NCBI GenBank assembly: GCA_001028815.1
Contig: LDJB01000002.1
Location: forward strand, 186,001-250,000
Direction: 5' to 3'
Origin: Peptococcaceae bacterium 1109
GTDB taxonomy: Bacteria; Bacillota; Limnochordia; Darwinibacteriales; Darwinibacteriaceae
DNA: 64,000 nucleotides
The position numbers were made by a program, and so were the translations under genes. Positions 9,311 to 19,137 of this stretch are shown here, piece by piece. Each line of letters starts with the position of its first letter. Positions within the stretch are counted from its first letter, which is position 1. The notes under the pieces are model-generated. The model was not told where the DNA came from, ran no database searches, and saw nothing but the letters and a program-made list of their open reading frames with translations.

Positions 9311-9943
9311 ATGAAGCGATGTGCTGTTTCCCTAATGCTAATACTGCTGCTCGCCGTCATGGCCCTCCCCACCAAGGCCCAGTGGGTGGTTGAAACCAGC
9401 CTCACCACCGTAGTCTACCAGCTCCCGAGGGAGAACATCGTCCAGCGCTTTGGCGTCCTTGAGCTGGGCCGCATGTGGCGCTGGGGAGAAAAAACCTCCA
9501 TGCAGGTCTCTCTCCCCACAGGGCTTGCCAACCCTGGAGGTGAGTTCCAGGCCACTGTGGGATGGCCCCGGGTGAAGTTGCAGGCAGCAGCTCCAACCCT
9601 GTGGGGGCCCCATGCACGGATCCAGCTCGAATGGGATCCGAACGGGCCCCAGGCCAGTGCTGAACTGGGCCTTGAGGCCACATGGGACCCGCTGTTAACC
9701 TACGCATCTTGTGCTTTCGCCCCCGGGGGCTGGGGGCTGAAAGGCGGGGTGGTGTTTGCCGCTAACCGCAGCTGGGCCCTGGGAGCTCACCTAACCTACC
9801 AAGGGCTTTCACAGCACAACCCCGCATCCAGTTTGACTTATCAGGTGTATTACCAACCGCCCTCTGGGCCAGCGATGGAACTCACCTATACGTACCACCT
9901 ACATCTAGCCCAACAGCGCTTAGGAATTAAGATGCTCTTTTGA
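9311..9943 (+). CDS. Exported beta-barrel-like (outer-membrane-type) protein
   Basis: Signal peptide MKRCAVSLMLILLLAVMALPTKAQ; repeated alternating amphipathic strands rich in aromatics (VVETSLTTVVYQL, ARIQLEWD, ASAELGLEATWD, MELTYTYHLHL) and C-terminal ...RLGIKMLF ending in Phe. Confidence 0.5.
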   Translation: MKRCAVSLMLILLLAVMALPTKAQWVVETSLTTVVYQLPRENIVQRFGVLELGRMWRWGEKTSMQVSLPTGLANPGGEFQATVGWPRVKLQAAAPTLWGPHARIQLEWDPNGPQASAELGLEATWDPLLTYASCAFAPGGWGLKGGVVFAANRSWALGAHLTYQGLSQHNPASSLTYQVYYQPPSGPAMELTYTYHLHLAQQRLGIKMLF

Positions 9944-11728
9944 CAGCTCTTCCAGCTCCGCCAAGAGCTCGCCAAAGACCTGCATGGCAGAGGTGATGGG
10001 CTGTGGAGAAGTCATATCCACCCCCGCGTTCTTCAGGAGTTCGATGGGGTAGTCGGAGCCGCCGCTGCCTAAGAAGGCTAGATAACGCTGGCGAGCTGGT
10101 TCGCCCTCTGTGAGGATCTGCTCCGCCAGGGCAATGGCTGCGGAAAAGCCAGTTGCATATTGATACACATAGAACGGACGGTAGAAGTGGGGGATCCGAG
10201 CCCATTCTAGGGCGATCAGGGGATCAACCACAATATCCTTGCCGTAGTACTTTTTGTTCAACCCATAGTAGATCTCGGAGAGCTGATCAGCAGTGAGGGA
10301 TTCCCCCTTGTTCACCTTGTCGTGCACGATGAGTTCGAACTCAGCAAACATGGTCTGCCGGAACACTGTACCCCGGAACTGCTCCAGGAAGTGGTTGAGC
10401 AAGTACATCCGTTGCTTGGGAGACTCGGTCTTGCTCAAGAGGTGACGCATGACCAAGGCCTCATTCACCGTTGAAGCCACTTCCGCCACAAAGATGCTGT
10501 ACTGGGCGTTGACAAAGGGCTGGTTTTTGTCGGAGTAGTACGAGTGCATCGCGTGCCCAAGTTCGTGGGCGAGAGTAAACATATTATCCAGGTTATCCTG
10601 GTAGTTCATCAAGACATAGGGGTGCACCCCATATGTCCCCCACGAGTAAGCCCCACTGGTCTTGCCCCGATTCTCCAACCAGTCAATCCAACCATCGGTG
10701 AACGCTTGCTTGAGGTCATTAAGGTAAGTGGGGCCCAGGGCCTCCAAGCCTTCCTGCACCATAGCGGCCGCGGCTTCCCTAGGTATGGTTTGCTGTTCGT
10801 CGTGGACCATGGGCACGTACAGGTCGTACATGTGGAGTTCATCCACTCCCAGAAGCTCCTTTCGCAGAGCCACATACTTGTGGAGGAGCTCCAGGTTGCC
10901 CTCGATGGCCTGGATCAGGTTGTGGTATACCTCAGGCTGGACATTGTCGCTGTCCAGGGCTGCTTCCAAGGCAGAGTTGTACCGCCTTGTCTTGGCAAAA
11001 AACCGCGCCTGCTTCAGCTCAGAGGTATACATCGCGCCTAAGGTGTTCTTCCACTTCTCGTATGTGGTATAAAGCGCGGTAAAGGCCTCTTCCCGCACGC
11101 GGCGATCCCGAGATTCCAGGAACTGAATGTACCGCCCGTGGGTCAGCTCCACCTTTTCCCCTTCCTCGTTGGTTATCTCCGGGAACTTCAGATCTGCATC
11201 ATTGAACATCCCGAAGATAACGCCTGGTGCCGAACCTAGCTCCCCTGCTCCTGCCAAGAGCTCTTCCTGTTCCGCAGAGAGGGTATGGGCTTTTCGGCGA
11301 AGGATGTTGTGGAGAAAATGGCGGTAGGCTTCAAGCTCGGGCTCAGCCTCAACCCATTCCCACACCACGGCACTGTCCAGGCTTAAGATCTCCGGTTCGA
11401 GGAAAGCGGAAGCACTGTTGGCCATGACCATCAGGCTCAGGGCCTGGTCAGCGTAGGCTTGGTATTTGCTGTTGCTGTTGTCCTCATCGCGCCGCATATA
11501 CGCATAGGCGAAGATGCGATCTATCAGCATGGCCAGTTCATCCCTGCGCCTTAGGGCATGCAACAGCCTCTCCTTGGAAGTAATGGTTCCCCTAAGTTCC
11601 CCGACCCCGGCGAGGCTGTCTTTGGCCTTCGCAAGGTCCTGTTCAAACAGTTCATCAGAAGCGTAAATATCCTCCAAACGCCACTTAAGTTCCGCAGGCA
11701 CCTCGTGCCTTGCCAATACCTTACTCAT
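9920..11728 (-). CDS. pepF: Oligoendopeptidase F (M3 family)
   Basis: TLAHELGHAMHSYYSDKNQPF (HExxH) and VAEVASTVNEALVM; full-length M3B family layout. Confidence 0.95.
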   Translation of the reverse strand: MSKVLARHEVPAELKWRLEDIYASDELFEQDLAKAKDSLAGVGELRGTITSKERLLHALRRRDELAMLIDRIFAYAYMRRDEDNSNSKYQAYADQALSLMVMANSASAFLEPEILSLDSAVVWEWVEAEPELEAYRHFLHNILRRKAHTLSAEQEELLAGAGELGSAPGVIFGMFNDADLKFPEITNEEGEKVELTHGRYIQFLESRDRRVREEAFTALYTTYEKWKNTLGAMYTSELKQARFFAKTRRYNSALEAALDSDNVQPEVYHNLIQAIEGNLELLHKYVALRKELLGVDELHMYDLYVPMVHDEQQTIPREAAAAMVQEGLEALGPTYLNDLKQAFTDGWIDWLENRGKTSGAYSWGTYGVHPYVLMNYQDNLDNMFTLAHELGHAMHSYYSDKNQPFVNAQYSIFVAEVASTVNEALVMRHLLSKTESPKQRMYLLNHFLEQFRGTVFRQTMFAEFELIVHDKVNKGESLTADQLSEIYYGLNKKYYGKDIVVDPLIALEWARIPHFYRPFYVYQYATGFSAAIALAEQILTEGEPARQRYLAFLGSGGSDYPIELLKNAGVDMTSPQPITSAMQVFGELLAELEELSKEHLNS

Positions 11729-11747
11729 TGCTCATTCCTCCTAAAAC

Positions 11748-11774
11748 AAGGGAAACGTCCCCTGGGACGTTCCC
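11748..11774 (-). terminator. Stem-loop between the 11775 gene and pepF
   Basis: Minus strand GGGAACGTCCCAGGGGACGTTTCCCTTGTTTT. Confidence 0.5.
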
Positions 11775-12281
11775 TCAGCGTCTATGTGTGATCCCTTGTT
11801 CTGCAGCCAGTTCGTAGCAATATAGTTCGCCGCCGCGGTCAGTTCGCTCAACCAAACCCAACCGCCACAGAAAGTCCAGGTCTGCTGCGAAAGAGTTCTC
11901 ATACGGGAACTCTTTCAACACGAGTATCCGCCCTTCTTCCATTAGTTTGAATATGACCTGCCGCCGAGGAGGTTTTAGGTAGGCCAGAAGCTTCCGCTGC
12001 CACTTCCGTTCAAAGCAGGAAGCCAGTGTTTCTACTTCCTCACCCATGGGGCCATCTCTGTTCTCTGCAAGCTCTTCCAGTTCTTCCACTGTCAAGTTTG
12101 CAAAATCAGCCAAGTCCTCGAGAAGGGACCTGTCCCCACTGTAGGCTTGAACGGCAAAGCAAGCCATGAATGAACGGTCATGCCCGCAAGTTACTTTCAC
12201 CAGAGCGAGCGCAGATGTCGCCTGTAGGCGTTGAACCACATCTTCAAAGGACTGAACCCTATGGTTCACGGTTAACAGCAA
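11775..12281 (-). CDS. Hypothetical protein, possible winged-helix-like C-terminus
   Basis: 168-aa ORF, well-formed coding frame; no family recognised. Confidence 0.55.
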   Translation of the reverse strand: MLLTVNHRVQSFEDVVQRLQATSALALVKVTCGHDRSFMACFAVQAYSGDRSLLEDLADFANLTVEELEELAENRDGPMGEEVETLASCFERKWQRKLLAYLKPPRRQVIFKLMEEGRILVLKEFPYENSFAADLDFLWRLGLVERTDRGGELYCYELAAEQGITHRR

Positions 12282-12379
12282 TTATTCAGTGGCCTCCTTA
12301 CGGACTGCCCTGGACGCACATCAAGTGATTAGGTTATTCGCTGCTATTTGGGAAAATCCTTCTAAACCTGGCTGTTTTG

Positions 12380-12853
12380 TCAGAAAATATCTATTTCACC
12401 CAATAGTTCTTTGTCTCGGTTGACAAATCGGATTGTTTCCACGCCTTCCAAATGTTCCTTGGGTAGTGTAATCATGTCCTTTGGGTAGGTGAACGCCATA
12501 GTGACCATTGCACCAGGTGCAGGACTTCTCCGGCTCACTTGCACCACCAAAACCCGCCCCACCGCATGGACTCCATCGATTTGCACCGCATAGCCCCCGG
12601 TGGGATGCTCCCCGAGATAAACTAGGATGGGGAACTCCTGCTCCCAATCTACCTCAGGCAGGTTGGGGGGCATAGGTTCTAACTGGGCCAGCTGCCGCTC
12701 CCACTCCTCTTGCGTCCCAGCTGCGGCAAACTGAAGTGGCCGGTTGCCTTCATACGCCCAGCTTGCTGTATCCCGGGGATTCTCATACAGTACCACTTCA
12801 TTCGCCCCCAAAAGTATAAACCCCACCAACAGCGCGAAAATCAGCCTGTACAT
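12380..12853 (-). CDS. Exported protein with PrcB C-terminal-like domain
   Basis: ILVYLGEHPTGGYAVQIDGVHAVGRVLVVQVSRRSPAPGAMVTMAFTYPKDMITLPK resembles PrcB_C; N-terminal hydrophobic segment. Confidence 0.65.
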   Translation of the reverse strand: MYRLIFALLVGFILLGANEVVLYENPRDTASWAYEGNRPLQFAAAGTQEEWERQLAQLEPMPPNLPEVDWEQEFPILVYLGEHPTGGYAVQIDGVHAVGRVLVVQVSRRSPAPGAMVTMAFTYPKDMITLPKEHLEGVETIRFVNRDKELLGEIDIF

Positions 12854-12870
12854 GTCTTCGCCCCTAATCT

Positions 12871-13818
12871 CTACTCCTCAGGATTATCCGGTATCACCAA
12901 GACTTGGCCGGTACGGAGCCTGGAAGGATTAGAGATATTATTCGCCTCTGCAATCAGTCTATACAAACGAGCATCGCCGTAGACCTTCTCAGCAATGGTC
13001 CACAGGCTGTCCCCTCTAGCTACAACGTACTCCCGGGGCTTAGGCGGCTCCGGTCGCTGCTCCGCCGATTGAGATTGAGTTACGGATGGAGGAGCGGGAG
13101 TGACCGTCACCACCGACTCCTGGCCCGAAGGTACCGGAACGGGTTCCGTATTCTGCGCCACTTGAGAAGGGGACGGCTCTATATAGCGGCTGCTAACCCA
13201 CTGATACCCCAGCACCCCGGCGCATACTAAGAGAATGAACAGCAACAGCGATGCCACTCTTCGGGGCCAGCGAGCACCTCTTCCCCGATCACCCGATGGG
13301 CCGTATTCACTCCGCAAGATGTAGTAGCCAGGCAATTCACGCCAGGCATGATCCACGCAGTGGTACAGCGCCCGTTCCCCCAACTGGGCATCGATAACGT
13401 AAGCGATCTGCCACGGGCGGTTAAACAGCCGCTCGTGCTGCTGTTTATCAAAGGCAGAGAGGAAAACGCCAAATCCCGGATGGCTGTGCATCCAACCCAC
13501 AATCCGCAGGTTGCTGCCGCTGCTCTGTAAGGAGCGCTGCACCGCTTGGTAGTGGTCTTTTGTCAGGGCAAACCGCGATGCGCCTCCCCGGGCCTGAGCC
13601 AAGGGGACAAACTGGTCCACTACAATTTCATACTCCTCAAGGCTCTTGAGGTTGCGCTTTCTTCCCACCAAAAAACCGCCGCTTTCGCCTGAGGGATGCT
13701 CCTGGGCAAACTGGTCCATCTGGGCGAAGACTTCCTCTCGGAAAACGACGCGGGGAAAGGGTCCGGCTTGGCCCACCAAGAATCGTCTTACACCTACAAC
13801 CCTGGGATCCCCATTCAT
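12871..13818 (-). CDS. JAMM/MPN (Mov34-like) metalloprotease domain - TM helix - LysM fusion
   Basis: GESGGFLVG...GWMHSHPGFGVFLSAFD (E...HxH...SxxD JAMM motif); TM VASLLLFILLVCAGVLGYQWV; C-terminal LysM YVVARGDSLWTIAEKVYGDARLYRLIAEANNISNPSRLRTGQVLVIP. Confidence 0.82.
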   Translation of the reverse strand: MNGDPRVVGVRRFLVGQAGPFPRVVFREEVFAQMDQFAQEHPSGESGGFLVGRKRNLKSLEEYEIVVDQFVPLAQARGGASRFALTKDHYQAVQRSLQSSGSNLRIVGWMHSHPGFGVFLSAFDKQQHERLFNRPWQIAYVIDAQLGERALYHCVDHAWRELPGYYILRSEYGPSGDRGRGARWPRRVASLLLFILLVCAGVLGYQWVSSRYIEPSPSQVAQNTEPVPVPSGQESVVTVTPAPPSVTQSQSAEQRPEPPKPREYVVARGDSLWTIAEKVYGDARLYRLIAEANNISNPSRLRTGQVLVIPDNPEE

Positions 13819-13832
13819 GGCGTTCTCTCCCT

Positions 13833-14753
13833 TTAGAAAATGCTCAGATCCAGCCGGCGGGATAGGTCACACAGTATCCTGAAGCCCACCACACTGTTGC
13901 CCTTACTGTCCAGGGCCGGGCCAAAGGTGCCAATGCCAAACTGGCCGGGAACTGCTGCTAAGATGCCGCCGGCCACGCCGCTCTTGGCTGGAATGCCTGC
14001 TTTGATGGCGAACTCACCGGAAGCATTGTACATTCCACACGTTACCATAAAGGTCGTAACCAAGCGGACAATACTCGGGGGTAGCAGGCGTTTGCCTGTC
14101 AAAGCCACTCCTTTGGTGGCTAGGAAAAAGCCAATTCGGGCTAGTTCCTCACAGGTGACAAGTATAGAACATTGACGAAAATAGAGGTCAACTACCTCTT
14201 CTACATCCCCCTCCAGCACTCCTGTGTCCTTTAGAAAATATGCCAGAGCCCGGTTGCGGTGGCCTGTGGCTTTCTCCGATTGATACACCTGCTCGTCGAT
14301 GAAAACCTCCCGCCCTAAGATCTCAGCCAGGAGGCTGGTGACATGGGCGAAGCGCTCTTCCACTGTGTTCCCTATTAAAAGGCTGCACACTGCAATTGCC
14401 CCTGCGTTGATCATGGGATTTAAGGGGCGCCGCTCGGAGATCTCCAGTTTCAAGATACTGTTAAAGGGGTCTCCAGTGGGCTCTGGGCCCACCCGGGAGA
14501 ACACCTCTGCTTCACCCCGTTGTTCCAGCACCACCATCAAGGTGATGATCTTCGAAATGCTTTGCAGGGTAAAGGGGACCTGCGTGTCTCCGGCAGCCAC
14601 CAGGCCATCAGGGCCCCAAACCGCGATTCCCGCCAGGGCCGGGTTGCCCTTCTTCAACTCAGGAATATATGATGCCACTTCTCCTTCTGTATACGCACTG
14701 CGGTGTTGATCTATTAGGCTTTCCAGAATCTCGTGAAGATGAGCCTGACCCAC
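13833..14753 (-). CDS. glsA: Glutaminase
   Basis: YIPELKKGNPALAGIAVWGPDG, FTLQSISKIITLMVVLE, NPMINAGAIAV, SGVAGGILAAVPG. Start probably GTG at 14753 with GGGAG upstream, since the ORF-track N-terminus crosses a terminator. Confidence 0.92.
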   Translation of the reverse strand: MGQAHLHEILESLIDQHRSAYTEGEVASYIPELKKGNPALAGIAVWGPDGLVAAGDTQVPFTLQSISKIITLMVVLEQRGEAEVFSRVGPEPTGDPFNSILKLEISERRPLNPMINAGAIAVCSLLIGNTVEERFAHVTSLLAEILGREVFIDEQVYQSEKATGHRNRALAYFLKDTGVLEGDVEEVVDLYFRQCSILVTCEELARIGFFLATKGVALTGKRLLPPSIVRLVTTFMVTCGMYNASGEFAIKAGIPAKSGVAGGILAAVPGQFGIGTFGPALDSKGNSVVGFRILCDLSRRLDLSIF

Positions 14754-14791
14754 CAGTATCGCTCCCTTCCACCGGGCAAGGTACTGCAGTA

Positions 14792-14814
14792 AAAAAAAAG
14801 CCCGCAGGGGGCAA
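14792..14814 (-). terminator. Rho-independent terminator of the GGDEF gene
   Basis: Minus strand GCCCCCTGCGGGCTTTTTTTTT directly after the stop codon at 14815. Confidence 0.6.
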
Positions 14815-16017
14815 TTAGACAGAGTGAACGACAGCACTTTCACCCCAGGAATGACAGCAGTCCTTTCCAGACCGCTTCGCTTCGTACATGGCCTGATCTG
14901 CCAATCCTAAGAGGTGATGCTTGTCCTTGGTATCCTCAGGGCAAGCGGCGATCCCTATGGAGACAGTGAGGGATTGATCCCGCCGGGGGAAGCGCACATT
15001 CTTGAGGGACGTTTGAATGCGCCTCGCCACCCGCTTTGCACCGGCCCGGGTCATATTCGGGAGAAGGACAACGAACTCTTCACCGCCGTACCGGATCACA
15101 GCATCATCGGCCCGGATTACGCTTTTAATGAGGTTGGCGAGGGTAATCAGAGCTTCATCCCCAGCTGCGTGTCCATGGCGGTCGTTAAAGGCTTTGAAAT
15201 CATCGATGTCAATAAACAGTACTGCCGTTGGATCCACTGCCGGATCAGCCAGCCATTCCGTCAGATAGCGGAAGTTGTACACTCCCGTTTTGGAATCAAT
15301 AAGCAGTTCCCGCTCGAGCTCTTGGCGCATGCCCCGCTCAACACTCATCTTCACGCCCATTTCGATAAACCGCGAAAACTGGGCAAAGACCATGCCTAGC
15401 AGGATAATGCCCCAGGTGGAGTATTCAGCCACAAACAAGGTGAACACCACGCCCCAAAAGCCTGCACTAAAGTCCTTGTCCATGGTGCGCAGCAAACCCC
15501 GGAGGCGAGAACGGACTGCCCTGCCCAGGGCCATTGCGCTGAGGCTCACCACCAGAGACACATTGATGACAATGTAGACGAAGCCTGCGATGAGCAGGGG
15601 CCAGATGTCAGCCAAGGACACCGCGTAGCCAAAAGTACCCCCGAGCCTTCCGTAGACCGTGCCGCACACCACCGCACTCAAAGACAGCTGGGCCGCATTG
15701 AACAGCATCCGGTCTACAGTCTTCTTGTGGGCAACGGAATCGACCACCGCAGCCAAGGTGGTAACGATCATGGCCGCACCTACTCCGTAGATGTAGAGCA
15801 CAGGGAAAAACACCGCGGTGCCCAAAGAATAGTTCATCCGGTTCTCTACTTTGACTGTGCGAGCATGCAAATAGATGGTGAGCGCGCTAAAGAGCGCCAA
15901 CTGCGGCCAGCTGTCCCAAGGTATAGTTGGAAGATAGCGGACTGCAGCCGCGCCTGCGCAAGCCACAGACAAAGCAATGGCAGAATTGTACAACACCCTC
16001 GAGCCCCCGTTAACCAT
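14815..16017 (-). CDS. Membrane-anchored diguanylate cyclase (GGDEF domain)
   Basis: VLFIDIDDFKAFNDRHGHAAGDEAL and RYGGEEFVVLLP; several N-terminal TM helices. Confidence 0.93.
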   Translation of the reverse strand: MVNGGSRVLYNSAIALSVACAGAAAVRYLPTIPWDSWPQLALFSALTIYLHARTVKVENRMNYSLGTAVFFPVLYIYGVGAAMIVTTLAAVVDSVAHKKTVDRMLFNAAQLSLSAVVCGTVYGRLGGTFGYAVSLADIWPLLIAGFVYIVINVSLVVSLSAMALGRAVRSRLRGLLRTMDKDFSAGFWGVVFTLFVAEYSTWGIILLGMVFAQFSRFIEMGVKMSVERGMRQELERELLIDSKTGVYNFRYLTEWLADPAVDPTAVLFIDIDDFKAFNDRHGHAAGDEALITLANLIKSVIRADDAVIRYGGEEFVVLLPNMTRAGAKRVARRIQTSLKNVRFPRRDQSLTVSIGIAACPEDTKDKHHLLGLADQAMYEAKRSGKDCCHSWGESAVVHSV

Positions 16018-16053
16018 TAGATTCCCTCTTGGCTTTACCAGTAATTTAGAGAG

Positions 16054-16659
16054 TTATTCGCCAATTCCGCTACTTCTCCTGCTTCCACTAACGAAATTTG
16101 CTATTTCCTGCCAGATGGCCTCTGCCCCATGCCCGGTTTCCGCGGAAAAAGGAAGAGCCTCCACCCCCAAGGTTTCCCGGATCACCTTCAGATGGCGGGC
16201 CCACTGGCCCCTGCTCACCTTGTCCGCTTTCGTTGCAACTACGAGGAAAGGCTTGTCCAGAGCCTTAAGCCAGTCGCACATCAGGCAATCATCTTCGGTA
16301 GGCTTATGGCGAATATCCACCAGCTGAATGATGCCTTTCAGGTTTGGCCTCTTGGTTAGGTAACTCTCTATCATTGGGCCCCAGTTTTCCCGGATCTTCC
16401 GGGGTACCTGGGCAAACCCATAGCCCGGTAGATCCACTAGGACGAGGCGGTCCACCCGGTAAAAATTCAGAGTTTGGGTCATGCCGGGCCTGCTGGAGGT
16501 GCGGGCGAACTTCCTGCGCCGCACCAATGTGTTAATTAAAGAGGACTTCCCTACGTTGGAGCGGCCCACGAGTGCCACCTCTGGCAACTCGTGGGCAGGA
16601 TAATGACTCTCGTGGACAGCGCTGAGCATAAACTCACTGTTGTGCAGGTTCAGCTTCAC
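16054..16659 (-). CDS. engB: Ribosome biogenesis GTP-binding protein YsxC/EngB
   Basis: [42 protein letters not shown]. Confidence 0.95.
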   Translation of the reverse strand: MKLNLHNSEFMLSAVHESHYPAHELPEVALVGRSNVGKSSLINTLVRRRKFARTSSRPGMTQTLNFYRVDRLVLVDLPGYGFAQVPRKIRENWGPMIESYLTKRPNLKGIIQLVDIRHKPTEDDCLMCDWLKALDKPFLVVATKADKVSRGQWARHLKVIRETLGVEALPFSAETGHGAEAIWQEIANFVSGSRRSSGIGE

Positions 16660-19073
16660 TGCTGATCACCAACCCATGTCTCGGAAGGTGCCTCCGAGCC
16701 CGGGATAAAGGCTAAATCGGGCACTTCCCCATCCCCTTCCTCTTCCTTAGGAAGGAGTGCCTTAGCCATCACTTCATCCATGTGCTCCACAAACTCCACA
16801 TTCAGCTTGCGGAGAATGTTCTCGGGCACATCCTGCAGATCCCGGGCATTTTCCTCCGGCAGGAGGACTGTATAAATCCCAGCTCGATGGGCGGCAAGCA
16901 GCTTCTCCTTCACCCCGCCGATGGGTAGTACCCTCCCCCGGAGGGTGATTTCTCCTGTCATTGAGAGGTCGTGCCGCACAGGGCGCTCCGTCAGTGCGCT
17001 GGCCAAGGCTACTGCGATAGTGATCCCGGCACTAGGACCATCTTTGGGAACAGCGCCTTCAGGAATGTGCATATGGATGTCGTACTTCTCATGAAACTGC
17101 GGGTCAATGCCCCAATCCAGGGCACGGGAGCGCAGGTAGCTGAGGGCAGCCTGAGCCGATTCCCGCATCACTTCCCCAAGCTTGCCTGTGAGGGTGATCT
17201 TGCCCTTCCCAGGCACGACGGTTACTTCGATTGGCATAATCTCGCCGCCAAATTGGGTGTAAGCCAACCCGTTGGCCACCCCTACCCGGTCTTCCAACTC
17301 TGCCAGGGTGTGACGGTAGCGTGGGGTGCCCAAGAACTTGCTCACGTTATTCTGGGTAACCCGGACGCCTTTGGCATTCCCCCGCACCACTTCAGCCGCG
17401 ACTTTCCGGCAAATAGTGCCTAGCATGCGCTCGAGATTGCGCACCCCTGCCTCCCGAGTGTATTCCGAGATCACCTTCAGGATGGCGTTATCGGAAATGC
17501 GCACCTGTTCTGCGCTGAGCCCGTGGTTCTTCAGTTGTTTTGGCCAGAGATAGCCCTTGGCAATCTGGAGTTTTTCATCATCAGTGTAGCCAGGAATCTC
17601 AATTACTTCCATCCGGTCCCTGAGAGGCCCTGGGATGGTGTAGAGTACATTTGCAGTTGTAATGAACAAGACCTCAGATAGGTCAAAGGGCACCTCAATG
17701 TAGTGATCGCCAAACTTGTTGTTCTGTTCTGGGTCGAGCACTTCCAAGAGTGCGGAGGCAGGGTCACCCCGGAAATCAGCACCGAGTTTATCCACTTCAT
17801 CCAAGAGAATAACGGGGTTCTTGGTGCCTCCATTCTTCATTGCCTGGATGATTTTCCCTGGCATGGAGCCGATGTAAGTACGGCGGTGGCCGCGGATTTC
17901 TGCTTCATCCCGCACGCCCCCCAAGCTTAGGCGGACAAACTCCCGGCCCAGGGCTTCTGCCACCGATGAGGCCAGAGAGGTTTTGCCCACCCCTGGCGGC
18001 CCTACCAAGCACAAGATCGGGGCCTTGAGGTTCCCTGCCAGCTTGCGCACGGCCAGGAACTCCAGGATGCGCTCTTTCACCTTTGCCAGGCCGTAGTGAT
18101 CCCGCTCCAAGATGCGTTCTGCTTCCTCCAGGTCCAAGCGGTCCGTGGTCCGCTTCGACCAAGGCAAGCTCAGCATCCAATCCACATAGGTCCGGATAAC
18201 CCCCGACTCCGCAGCCATGGGAGGCATCTTCTCCAGCCTGCGAATCTCGTGGAGTACCTTGGCGCGTGCCTCTTTTGGCAGTTTCGCCTTTACTAGCTTC
18301 TGCCGAAGCTCATCGGCCTCAGAGGCTCGGTCATCCCCTTCCCCTAGTTCCTGTTGGATGGCCCTGATCTGTTCCCGCAGGTAGTATTCACGCTGGGCCT
18401 TGTCCATCTGTTTTCTAACCCTTTGCTGAATGGTCTTCTCCAGGGAGACAATCTCCAGTTCCCGGTAAAGCACCTCCAGCACCCGCTCTAAGCGGGCAAA
18501 GGGTGAAAAGATTTCTAGTACTTGCTGTTTCTCTGCTAGTTCCACGTTAAGCTGCCCAATCACTGTATCTGCCAGTCGCCCCGGGTCAGCAATGGATTTG
18601 ATTGCATTCATCACTTCCGCGGGGATCTTCTTGCTTACCCGGACGTATTCCTGAAAACGGTCGTGCACAGTTCGCACTAGGGCAGCCCCTTCGCTTTCGG
18701 GGCGTTCATCCATCTCGTCCACTTCTGGTACGGTAATGGTAGCTTCGTAGTATCCTTCTTTGTCCGCTAAACCGTGCACTACCACCCGTTCAAGGCCTTC
18801 CACCAAGATGCGGAGCTGGCCCTCGGGCATTTTCAGAATCTGCTTGATTTCACACAGTGTGCCAATGGTATAAATATCATCGGGCGTAGGTTCTTCCACC
18901 GCCGCCTGATGCTGGGCAGCTAAAACAATACGCCGATCACCTAGCAAGGCCTGTTCCACCGCTTGGATGGAACGCTCCCTTCCCACTTCAAAGGGAGTAA
19001 CCATGTGAGGAAAGACCAGCGTACCACGGAGAGGCAGTAATGGAACCTTGTAAGAAGCAGTCTTCTTCGTCAT
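16656..19073 (-). CDS. lon: ATP-dependent protease La (LonA)
   Basis: Lon N-domain, [24 protein letters not shown], proteolytic [15 protein letters not shown]. Confidence 0.97.
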   Translation of the reverse strand: MTKKTASYKVPLLPLRGTLVFPHMVTPFEVGRERSIQAVEQALLGDRRIVLAAQHQAAVEEPTPDDIYTIGTLCEIKQILKMPEGQLRILVEGLERVVVHGLADKEGYYEATITVPEVDEMDERPESEGAALVRTVHDRFQEYVRVSKKIPAEVMNAIKSIADPGRLADTVIGQLNVELAEKQQVLEIFSPFARLERVLEVLYRELEIVSLEKTIQQRVRKQMDKAQREYYLREQIRAIQQELGEGDDRASEADELRQKLVKAKLPKEARAKVLHEIRRLEKMPPMAAESGVIRTYVDWMLSLPWSKRTTDRLDLEEAERILERDHYGLAKVKERILEFLAVRKLAGNLKAPILCLVGPPGVGKTSLASSVAEALGREFVRLSLGGVRDEAEIRGHRRTYIGSMPGKIIQAMKNGGTKNPVILLDEVDKLGADFRGDPASALLEVLDPEQNNKFGDHYIEVPFDLSEVLFITTANVLYTIPGPLRDRMEVIEIPGYTDDEKLQIAKGYLWPKQLKNHGLSAEQVRISDNAILKVISEYTREAGVRNLERMLGTICRKVAAEVVRGNAKGVRVTQNNVSKFLGTPRYRHTLAELEDRVGVANGLAYTQFGGEIMPIEVTVVPGKGKITLTGKLGEVMRESAQAALSYLRSRALDWGIDPQFHEKYDIHMHIPEGAVPKDGPSAGITIAVALASALTERPVRHDLSMTGEITLRGRVLPIGGVKEKLLAAHRAGIYTVLLPEENARDLQDVPENILRKLNVEFVEHMDEVMAKALLPKEEEGDGEVPDLAFIPGSEAPSETWVGDQQ

Positions 19074-19137
19074 CTGCCTGCACCCCCAATTCTTCTGGTG
19101 AATTCATTATAACACAGTTTAGGAATTCTTGGTACGA

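Noticed and set aside
8741-9943. Naming the pair fapD/fapF
   Set aside because: Only architectural analogy; no FapB/C amyloid gene nearby and no alignment could be run.
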